Assembly: GCA_008360975.2 (NCBI GenBank)
Contig: CM039182.1
Location: forward strand, 107,374,443 to 107,438,442
DNA length: 64,000 bases
From: Lichenostomus cassidix
Taxonomy: Eukaryota; Chordata; Aves; Passeriformes; Meliphagidae
Direction of reading: 5' to 3'
Below are positions 1 to 9,804 of the stretch, in pieces. The position numbers and the translations under genes are program-made. Position 1 is the first letter of the stretch. Each line of letters begins with the position of its first letter. The notes beneath the pieces are model-generated. The model had not been told where the DNA came from. It saw only the letters and a program-made list of their open reading frames with translations, and searched no databases.

Positions 1-3000
1 TTTTAATATATGATATTTCATTGAATGATTTTCTTTCAATTGCATTATTCTAATTTTTTTCTTGTAGTTTCATCAACATTTTCATTCTTTTTTTTTGTGC
101 TCCTCTTCTTGCTCAGGTTTGCTTTTCAGCTTACTGTTCATCATCCACTAAACTGACGCCAGAGGCCCAAAAATCCAAAAAGAATGAAAATTCACCTCAG
201 AAAAAAAGACATCTATCATCCCTAAGTCCTTTTTGACAGCCAGCAGAAGAACTATGATTAACACCAGTGTCTGAATAAACATCAAAACAGACTGTGCAAT
301 CACAGTTGGGCCACCACTTCTTATGCTGTATCAATATCTCTGCACTTTTATGTTGCACCTGACAAAAGGCAAATCAATAGCAGAAATGGCTACATACTGT
401 TTAATATGTTTTAATCCTAGTTGGAGTAACGTAGAGTTGTCTGCTGTGTAATTCCACATGATGCTTTAGGATAGTAAGACAGTCAACTGGTCTCGGGAAA
501 AATGTCTTCTTATGTGATGATATTCAAAGAATAGTCAAATTATAGTTATTAAACCTTGATTTGAACAAAAAAAAAATTCTAATTCCGTACAACAATCAGG
601 ATAATCAAGCAAGGATTCTGCAAAAACTTGTGATATAAGAAGGGATGTTGATTTGTTCCCATTGATACACTTTAAAACTTGATTAATCTGAACTGGGGTT
701 TGAATCATTCCCAGAAGTGGCTGCCAGGGCTAAAATTTGGATAAGTTCATGAATGTAGAGTGTTACTGCTTGGCATTTTCACAAATCATCCCTATCAAAG
801 CTTCATTCTCTGGCTGACTTTCACGCAATAAAGCTGCAATGCCTTGTGTTTGTTTGCTCAGTAACTTGTTTACTCAAAACAGTTTCACATTCATGATTCT
901 GGGGGTTTTCTCTTTCTTCTGGCTCTGCTTTAGTGAGAAGAGCTTGAAATCTCTTTAATAACACTTGGGAAAAATAATTGAAAATATGGCCTTAAAAAAG
1001 AAAGACTGAATTTTTTATTTATTCTGCAAGACAAAGACAAGGCACTCAACCCAGATATTCTTGACAGTGAGAATAGTAGAGAAAGGATGCTATTTTATTG
1101 GGCAGCCTCTTGCTTGTGCTCTAGCTCTCACCCCAACACAATGACTGCAATCAAGAAAGGGAAATTGCATGTGTCAGTGTCTTAAGGAGAAAAAACAAAC
1201 AGATTTTATAATAGCAATGTTTTGAAATTCAGTTATTACAGGGAGGTAATATGCAATTCTTCAAGCCCAGAGGGACTTGTGGGGTGTGGGGGTGGAAAGC
1301 AGAACAATTTATTTATTGATACAGTAGTTCCTGAAATACCAGCTGTGTGAACAGAACATGTATTCCTTACAGAATGGTAGAAACTAAATGGACTCAATAA
1401 ATGTAATAGTCTGAAGCACTCAGACATTTCTGTCACTTATGAAGTAGAAAAAGTAATGGTCTTTAGTCTTGTTCAGACAATGGCAGATTAAAAATTAATC
1501 ACCATAGTAAAATTTGAAAAATCATGAATAAAAAAAGTCTGGCATGGCATTTAAGATGGAAAACAGATCAATATTTGGCCCACATAAGGAAGGAAACTTC
1601 CCTTCAAAGAGTTCATCTGCTGAAAGAAATGATAATGCATAACAGACCTGACAACATAAAATTAAGATTTTAATTTAATAACCCTAGATTAAACATTAGG
1701 TATATTGAATTCTTATGTGTTATTGTATCTGCCTGAAGTTCTGTTTCTCTTTTTCTGAAAGTAATGGTGAAAATGGAAGGGTATGTTTCCTGCTCTCAGA
1801 CTCCATTGAAAAATGATGATGACAAATGTAGCCGTAAAATTCTCCCCATACTACGAGGTATGAGCTATTTTCTGTGGGACCTCAAAAGTAATCATTTGTC
1901 ATAGTGGAAGTTATAACCTCTGCTAGATAAAGGCTCCCACAGTTGGACAGAGAAGGGACAATTTCTTTGGGTTTAACTTAAGGAAAAAGTCTGGTATGTC
2001 TCGTGTATTTTTCTTTGCAGTGGAAATATTTATCAGGACAATTCTGGAGATAAGCAAAATGCAAGGCTTAATACTCTCAGCCCACTTTATTATATATGTG
2101 AAATCATTTGGTAACAAAACATCAAATGCTAATGGTAACACTAAATTGGTCCCCTAAAAGAGGAATAAGGACACATTTTAAAAGGAGATTGGAAATGTAA
2201 TGGCAGGAAATTGCTAGAGTGGAATCTGAGCTGTTAAAGTAGCCTGTTTCAGCTTGTAAATTACACCAAATTATATAGTTTCCATTTTATGGGTCTTTTT
2301 TTTTTTTTTTTTTTTTTTTTGTTATACCGGGAGCATCTAGAGCATATGAACAACTTTCTTCCTTAATATTAGTACCTTCCTATTTTCCCTTTCCTTATTT
2401 TTTTTTCTTTTTGACCATTGCTTTCTCTCACATATACTTCCCCACACAAGTTCTTAATTACATTTTCTCATTTTGAGAATCACATGGATAATTTCTCATC
2501 AACTTGCGTTCCAATTTCCCAGATTCTTTTTTTTCCCCTTGTATAAACCTTGTCTTAATTTGATAAACTATTTGATATTATCATATTGGTAATACCACAA
2601 GAAACCAAACTGCATAGTAAAATGTGATGTTGCTTCTTGAATTGATCCTAAGACCCGATCTTCTACTGTGAAACACCTCTGTGCTATGGACAAGGAACTT
2701 GATTTGAATAATTTAAAAAAAAAATTCCTTTGTCTTGTGGAAGTTAATACTTCCATGAGAGAGATAAAAAAAAGAAAATTTGAAGAATCAGGAAAAAAAA
2801 ATATCTAAAAAAACCCCAACATACAATTAATGTAGAAAACAATCAGATGGCTCTTATGAAATTGGAAATAGGAAGACCCTAAAGATAAATCATAAAAATG
2901 GAAGAACGTAATTGAGTTAACATTTGAGGTGTAGTTCCTTGTGGACAAATAGACACCAAATGAATGTTCAAAGTTAAGCTCACTGGAGCAGAAATACAGG

Positions 3001-4097
3001 CCTTAGTGAGAAAAAGCTTCTGTGCAGGGAGCAAAGGTTTATTTTGACACTGCATAAGGGGACATGTGGCCATGTAGATGTCATAGCTTATCATTAAAAA
3101 ATAAAGGAGATAAAACAATAAGATCAAAGATTAGGTGCTAAATAAAATACTGTTCAAAATTTGTTTTCAAAACAGAAGTGTGCAGAAGACATACCAAGAA
3201 AAAATGAGATTTCTTGCTAATGCCAGTAATGACATGCATTGCCCTGCATGTAGTGGCATGAGCAAACCCAGGAGTTAGAAGAAAAATTAGTCTGAGAAAA
3301 ATTAGGGTAACCACAGTGACGAGTCAGGCTTGCAGTGGGTATCAGTTTCATCTTATTGCCTAAATGTAAAACTAGGGAAGATGGTCATGGTATGCCCTGG
3401 CACAGAACATCCTGGCATGGATGACTTGCACACACCATCAGAACGGTACAAGGCATGCAGTGGGATATGACTGTAGGACACAGCAGCTCAGCTGTGCTCA
3501 TGTTGTGCTCTTGGCTGCAAGGCAGGTTAAGGAACATAGAATGGTGAAATTATGTATTACGTTAAAATGGGTCTAAAGGAAAGGCTCAGAATTTTCAAAA
3601 CATCAGAGTAATTGCATCCCTGAAACTGAATTAAAAAAAATGTAGATCACAACACACCACTGCTTGTATCTGTATTCATATTATTTGGCACATTCATCGA
3701 ATATTCAGTCCACATAGAACATTAATAGTATGTTCAAGAAAAATGTCAATAACTAGATATATGTGTAATAAGTACCTAGCAAAAATAACCCTGAAATGAA
3801 ATCAGCACATGGAAATGGATCTGTTCATGGGGTCTACATAGGATATCCATAAACAAATGCAAATGAAAATAAACAAGTATTGCTTTGACAAGGCATTAAC
3901 TTGTATTGGATCTACCAGAAGAAAAGCAACTCAATCGTCTATACTGTTGGTGCCAATATAATGCCTGCAATATATGAATCTCCACAAATAGCTAGGGCCA
4001 GAGTACTTTGACATTAAATGTATTTGGATGTTTTTTATTAGGAAAATGGAGAAATGAAATAGAATGTAAGTTTGATGTATTCAGAAGATAAGCAAAT
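1..4097. other. AT-rich unique noncoding DNA
   Basis: No gene, repeat family or RNA was recognised in this stretch. Open frames are short (at most about 82 codons), hydrophobic or low in complexity, and lack convincing splice context. The only distinct internal landmark is a 25-base T run, listed separately. The composition resembles bird intergenic or intronic DNA. Confidence 0.55.
2296..2320. repeat. Homopolymer T25
   Basis: This is an uninterrupted run of 25 T. It could be the reversed poly(A) tail of an old retroposed sequence on the minus strand, but the bases to its right show no recognisable retrocopy. A simple homopolymer is the safer reading. Confidence 0.95.
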
Positions 4098-4345
4098 ATC
4101 AGACTCCCCACCACCCAACCCCCCCACCCCCCACCAAACAACCCCCCCCCCCCCCCAAAAACCCCACCCCCCACCCACCCACACCCACACCAACCCCCCC
4201 ACACCCCCACCCCCCACCACAAAAACACCCAACACAACCAAACCCCCCCCACACCCCAACAACAACCAACACCACCCCCCCAACCACCACCCACAAACAC
4301 ACCAACCCAAAACCAAAACCAACACCCAAACCGCAACATCAGACT
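4098..4345. repeat. A/C-only low-complexity tract bracketed by an 8-base direct repeat
   Basis: From 4106 to 4332 the plus strand holds 227 consecutive bases with no G and no T (by hand count about 145 C and 82 A). It has no fixed repeat unit. The longest C run is 15 (4142-4156). A content rises from about 26 percent in the left half to about 46 percent in the right half. The octamer ATCAGACT lies immediately to the left (4098-4105) and again just to the right (4338-4345). The minus strand is G/T-only, with many G runs that could form G-quadruplexes; the plus strand could form i-motifs. Open frames through it encode only Pro/Thr/Asn/His/Gln/Lys or Gly/Val/Trp/Cys strings and are not genes. 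It may be an insertion, an expanded degenerate repeat, or a sequencing or assembly artefact. Confidence 0.9.
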
Positions 4346-6265
4346 GGGCAGACCTTTGAAACAATAAGAAAACTTGACAGTCCTATTTTGCTGTATTGCA
4401 ACATCACTCCCAAATGAACAAATTAATCAGACCCAAAGTAAAGATGAATCAGGAAGAAGAAAATAGCAAGCTAACCACTTTCAGCACTCTAAAGATGGCA
4501 CTTCAAAAGACTGTTCAGCATACAGTACTCCACTGCACAAGAGATATTCCAGAAGAATGACACGTCAGCAGGTCTGATGGAAGTCAAAGTAACTTTTATG
4601 ACATTTTAGTACATTTCAGCACAAGAAAAGTGCACAACAAAAACTTAATCACAGTGTTTACAAATGCAGGAAATGTCACCTAAAACTGAATCACAACAAA
4701 ATGCAAATCAGAGCAGAGCATATGAATTACTTTGATCGCGCCTTAGAAAAAGGAAGCATTTAATCTGATCCAAAATTGTGAAAACAATGAAGTATTTAAT
4801 AGTCCTCACACCATCCAAAAGAGTTACAAGTTTCACTTGAGATTATGACCAGCTAAAATACACACTCAGGCTCAGGCATCTCTGAGAAATGGGACAACAG
4901 GTGCTGAAAGAGTGAAGGAAAAGCAAGAAATAAGTTGTTTCAGTATAATGATCTTCACCAAGTCTGAACGATACTATCGCTTCTGACAGGAAAACCCAAT
5001 ATGAGAGTCGGTGAAAATGGAGTATAACAGTGACCAAGGTACTGCTAGACACTTTCTGGCATCTATAAGAGAATTATAACTGCAGGAACAGTTCAAGAGA
5101 TTTCAATGCAGCAGCACAGAAAGACACGTTTTCCTTTTACTAGGAAGCATTGTGAGCTACTAGTAGTAGCCATCTCGTATAGGTCCAGCTGCCTGCAAAT
5201 GACAGAAAACATTACAGATTTCCTAACAAAATATCTGCATTTGGAACACAAAGCCCTCATATTTTCATCTTAAAACATCCAAAGTGAATGACAGGAGTGA
5301 AAGATTAATCTGGATTGCATGTCTTCATTTGCACACTTTTGCAGAAGAAGGTGATAAAAAAGAGGTAGCACAAATATGCATAAAATACTATAGTATTTAT
5401 CAGTTTTTGCCAGTAAGTCAGGACACAGGGTAAGAGAAAAAAAGAGTGACAAAACAATGAAGTCATGCCTTTCAAAGGTAGAAATAAGGTCATGAGAATT
5501 TTGAAATGAAAAAATCAGATTTGACTAAACAATGTGACTGTGTCTGACTTGTAACAACATTGTCAGAGGAATCAGTCTGAAAACTACTTGTGAACGTATG
5601 GTACAATGTTAAAAGCAGCCAAGAGGCGTATTTTATTTATGTAATATGGACATGCAAGTGGAAAGTTGCATTTGTACAAAGTATCAGAGGCAGAGTTGCG
5701 AAGAACCCGTGGTAGTCAGTGCTGCACTCCAGAGAGTTCTGATAAGAACTGGCAGCTGCTTTGCTTGAGCATGGAGGAAACTGTTATTTGCTGATAGCTT
5801 GTTGCAGTCATGCTTTTAAATACCTGAACAAAGCAGTATGGTTGTCAGCGTGGCAGTGAGTCAAATCATGACAATGTCCACAGACATGATATTTGCATTT
5901 TGGATCATGGCTACACCATGCCTTGGCATACATTTTGAAAAATATGAGAGTGATTGGATTTGTACCTCTGCTGTCTGTGCTACCAGCTGTGGTACTAGTG
6001 GCCCAGCTGAATATAATATTACAATAGTTAAGCCTTAACCTCTCTTCGCTAAACTCCTTAAGCCCAATCAGAGACTTACCTTCACAGCTGTGAGTGAGAG
6101 GGTTCTGATCAGTGATTTTTCTTTTGCAAGTCTTTTAAGAACCAAGAACTGTATATCACGGTGCAGTACAATGGATCTGGGTGACAAAATGAGAAAGAGA
6201 GATCAGACTCACACTTTTCAGAGTAGTGGTTGTAGGAATGTAGGGCTGGAAGGAATGTTCTGTGG
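4346..6265. other. Unique noncoding DNA
   Basis: No recognisable gene or repeat. The ORF at 5838-6038 on the plus strand (66 codons) and those near 4843-5493 on the minus strand show no family resemblance. About 6228-6262 weakly resembles an inverted CR1 3' terminus but is too short to call. Confidence 0.5.
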
Positions 6266-6703
6266 GGAGTGGCTAAGGATGTTGGGTTTGTCTAGTTTGG
6301 AGAAAAGGAGGATGAGAGGCCACATCATTGATTTCTACAGCTTTTGGGGAGGGCAAGTAGAGAGGGAGCTGCACATCTCTTCTTCCTGGTATCCAGTGAC
6401 AGTATGCATGGAACAGTTCAAAGCTGCACCACAGTAGGTTCAAACTGGATATTGGGAAGCGTTTCTTTACTGGGAGGGTGATCAAACACTGGAAGAGGCT
6501 TCCTAGAGAGGTGGCTGATGTCCCAAGCCTATCAGTGTTTAAGAAGCATTTGGACAAAGCCCTTAACAATGTACTTTGACTTGGTTAGCCCTGAAGCGGT
6601 CAAGCAGTGGTAGATTATCATTGTTGTTCCCTTTCAGCTGCAATAGTCTATTCTACCACACACCATTCTATTCTATTCTATTCTGTTCTATTCTATTCTA
6701 TTC
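6266..6703 (+). mobile_element. CR1 LINE, 3'-terminal fragment (plus strand)
   Basis: This matches, from memory of the family, the 3' end of avian CR1 retrotransposons. It opens with the segment about a leading 'GGGTTTGTCTAGTTTGGAGA' (6283-6302). Then come the 'ATTGGGAAGCGTTTCTTTACTGGGAGGGTGATCAAACA' region near 6450-6487, the 'GGAAGAGGCTTCCTAGAGAGG' stretch (6490-6510) and a decayed 3' UTR. It ends in an (ATTCT)n tail at 6664-6703. The copy is 5'-truncated, as most CR1 insertions are, and diverged. The reading frame (6090-6437, 115 codons on plus) is incidental. Orientation follows from the tail lying at the right end. Subfamily not assigned. Confidence 0.82.
6664..6703 (+). repeat. (ATTCT)n pentamer tail of the CR1 copy
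   Basis: Seven to eight pentamer units, one carrying a G in place of A, close the CR1 fragment. CR1 elements usually end in a short array of an octamer of the type ATTCTRTG rather than poly(A). Here the terminal array has a five-base period, which suggests subfamily variation or later slippage at the tail. Confidence 0.85.
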
Positions 6704-8718
6704 AAGAGTGAGTGATCAGTGGCAAATTTGTGCTGTAATTATAGTGGTAGGACACAACAGATCTGGAAATTGTTAGACAGTGGGCTTTTCTAGAACTTAT
6801 TACCCTCTGGACAGAACTCTTACTGCAGCTATAGAAATGGAATCTGTGGTCCGAAGTATCACGCAAAGAGATGGCAGACCCCACAAAGACAGCAGCATTG
6901 CCACCAGTAGCACAAATATAATTATTATAGACACTGGTGTTTGACCTGCAAGGGCAAATAACAATATTCATTTCAGCTACAATGGAATTTTACCTGAAAA
7001 AGAGGACAGAATATGATATGTACTGATGCAGTCAATAACTAGGGCATTAGTAATGTCATCTGCAAAGCTCTTGTACTTACAGAGAACATGCCTTCTGCAC
7101 AGCTGGATAGCAACTTTCATCATTACTTTATGAGTAGCGCAGAAGTCCTTCCACTTTTGGCTCCCGGTGGGAGTGTCCTAAGTTTCCAAGAATATACATC
7201 TGCAAATTCAGAAATGTCCTATGTAATTTTTATTGGCCTTGTGGGCAGTGCAAGCAGGTATATCTAGGCATAGGCCAAAGGTCTGGGTGTGCTCTCCTTG
7301 GTCATCAAGTCATCTCATGTTGATCATCAGTCACTACTTCTGGGTCAAATACCTCATGCAATCCCATCAACAGATTTATAAAGCTTCATTGTGAATGTAG
7401 TTTAGATTTCTTTTCCTGGCATTCTTGAAATAGAGTATTTGTCCTACACTGGAAAGCACTGGCAGTGAGCACAAGTCTAGCCTGCTGCAGAAGTGTCAGT
7501 GCCGCTCCAGATCACAGCAGCATGGACCGAAGAGTCAGGACTGTGGCAGTGAAAATACCATCACCTGCTTGGTAGGAGTTGCCCTACTTTAAAACTTCCT
7601 TGGGCTCAGTCCAAGATGTAATTCCAGCAGCGGCAGAAGGAACAGTGACAAGTTAGAGCACAGCAAAATATAACTGGTTTGAATTTTTTTTTAAATTTAG
7701 TCTATATATCAGCATAGCCCAGCTCTTCTTCCTTGTTTTCATTCTCTGATTTGTACTTTGAAATTTTAGTTGTCCCTTATGTTGCAGAGGTTTTTACTCT
7801 AAAAGAGCCAATGAGGATATTTTATATTTTTTTTTCACCTGACAGCTAAGCTATCTTTAAAAAAATGTTCAGAAACGCCTAAGAAAAGGTAGCAAAAGGT
7901 GATGGCAGTTCTTTAATTTGGTTTTCTATTATTTCAAATCTATTCAGTATTCTTTGTAATACTGCCACTCATAATGACTGTATTTGGAATTAACATAGGT
8001 TTCGTGTGTAATTCAATGGGTATTCAGCGTAACTTAGCAACAGCTAAAGCATTTTTTTCTTCTGGAAACTAGAGCATGGCTGTTGATTTCACTTGGTAGA
8101 CTGGGAGGCACACATTATTCTGAATTTCTGGATTTCCCAATTAAATGCGTAAGATGCTGCTTGTTTATAATGCAGATTTTGTATTGTTTATCAGAAGTTA
8201 CACAAAGGCTAAATAAATCTAGCAACAAACCCCTGGAAGCTTTGAGGACTGTCCGGATCATAGCATGGGAATAATATTTGAACCATAAAGGTTAAGTTGG
8301 TAGTCAATTAGAGCTGCTGGAATGGAAAAACCTTTTAAAATATACAGTGTTCACACATCTCTGCATCTCAAGGTTTTTTATATGTGTGTGGATGTATTTT
8401 GTATAGCAAATGGGGTAGAGGAATCATTTATCCTATAAATAGGTTTCTCTCAGGGCTCATGCTGTGTGTGGCAATATGTTCTCACTAAATATATAGTCAG
8501 AAGAAGTCTGACTGTATTAACCCAGTTTAAGTAATGAATTAGTGCAAGTAAATACATAAAAAATATTTTCCTCAAGAAGTAAGAAATTGTGCTGAAGAAT
8601 ACTCAGTTTGTACATTCAGAGCAGTATATAAAAGTTCATAAAAGGCTACAGATTAGCAGGATGAGCTCCCTGCCTATAAGTTGTTGATTTGCAGTATTTA
8701 AGATGCAGTATTCAGTTT
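6704..8718. other. Unique noncoding DNA
   Basis: No gene or repeat recognised. Open frames (89 codons on minus at 6702-6971, 63 codons on plus at 8083-8274) have no recognisable content. Composition is AT-rich with a slightly GC-richer stretch near 7440-7660. Confidence 0.5.
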
Positions 8719-9804
8719 TCATAGTCTCCTAGAATGGTTTTGTTTGGAAGTTGAACCTCATGAGGTTTACGCTGGCCCATATCCTCAAGCCTGTGAAGGT
8801 CTCTCTGGACAATATCCCCTCTCTACAGCATGTTGACCACACCAAACTTGCAATCTATTCCACTGCCCAGGACACTGACAAAGGTGTTGAGCAGCACAAG
8901 CTGCGTCTTGTGTGGCGTCTGAGGGGTGCCACAAGCCACTGCTCTCCATCTGGACAGTGAGCTGATGGCCATAACTCTTTGAGTGTGACCATCCAACCCT
9001 ATCCACTGAGTGGTCCATCCATCAAATCCATGTCTCTCCAATGTAGAAACCAGGATATCATGTGGGATGACGTCAAATGCTTTGCACAAGTCCAAGCAGA
9101 TGACATCAGTTGCTCTTCCCTTATCTATCAAAGATGTAATCCCATCACAGAAAGCCACCAAATTTGTCAGACAGGCTTTACACATAGTGCAACCATGTTG
9201 GTAGTCACCAATCACTTCACTGTTTTCAGTGTGCCTTAGAGTAATTTCAGGGATGATTTGCTCCATGATCTTTTCAAGCACCAGAGTGAGACTGACCAGC
9301 CTGTAGTTCCTCAGGTCTTTCTTTTTTCCCTTGTAAAAATGGGTTTATGTTTCCACTTTCCCAGTTAGTAGGAACTTCACTGAGTGTCATGTCTTCTCAG
9401 ATATGATGGAGAGTGGCTTAAACAGTCCGTTCAGCAGTTCCCTCAGGAGCCACAGATGCATTTTATCAGGTCCCATGGGCTTGTGGACCTTCAGGCTCCT
9501 TAGATGGTCTTGAACCTGATTTCCACCTACAGCTGGCAGTTCTTAGTTTTCGCAGTCTCTGCCTTTTCCCTTCTGTGACTTGTGTGGTGTGGCTGGAGCA
9601 CTTGCCAGTGAAGACAGGCAAAAATTTTTGAGTACTTCAGCCTTTTCCATGTTCCAGATAATCAGGTCTCCCATTTCTTTCAGAAGGCCCATTTTCTCTA
9701 GGCTTCCTTTTACCACATATGGAAGCTTTTCTTTTTGCCCTTAATGTCCCTGGCCAGATTTAATTCTACCAGGGCTTTAGCTTTCCTAACCTGATCCAAA
9801 TCTG
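8719..9804 (-). mobile_element. CR1 LINE fragment (minus strand), internally deleted
   Basis: Read on the minus strand, this runs from the linker upstream of the reverse transcriptase (right end, about 9804) through the RT domain to an 'NLMRFN' coding motif near 8750. It then passes within a few bases to a CR1 3'-terminal signature (TTCCAAACAAAACCATTCT, 8729-8747, read on minus) and an octamer remnant at 8719-8728. The C-terminal part of ORF2 and most of the 3' UTR, several hundred bases in an ordinary CR1, are missing. The family call rests on long stretches that match the common avian CR1 RT region, such as the segment near 9250-9310 coding for a motif of the type KIMEQI and NYR-P-SLT. Frameshifts and stops show it is dead. 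The 5' side is truncated as is usual for CR1. Confidence 0.88.
8823..9281 (-). pseudogene. Decayed CR1 ORF2 reverse-transcriptase fragment
   Basis: An open stretch of 152 codons inside the CR1 copy. It begins MLEKIMEQIIPEI and carries the RT landmarks LDLCKAFDVIPHDIL (about residues 63-77) and a 'TQRVM' strand shortly after. ORF2 of CR1 encodes an endonuclease plus reverse transcriptase used for target-primed retrotransposition. Only the RT palm and fingers portion survives here. The F/Y-A-DD catalytic box expected between 'SGI-C' and the 'KxGVVN' motif (about residues 135-150) is absent, apparently deleted, so the fragment cannot be catalytic. It is open only because part of the frame escaped stops; neighbouring coding sequence continues in shifted frames. 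Confidence 0.85.

Noticed and set aside
4072..4359. Pro/Thr/His-rich ORF and matching Gly/Trp/Val-rich ORFs on the other strand
   Set aside because: They are the translation of the A/C-only tract; the two-letter alphabet excludes stop codons inside the tract, so openness means nothing.
6228..6262. Short similarity to an inverted CR1 3' terminus next to the plus-strand CR1
   Set aside because: About 30 degenerate bases are too few to separate from chance.
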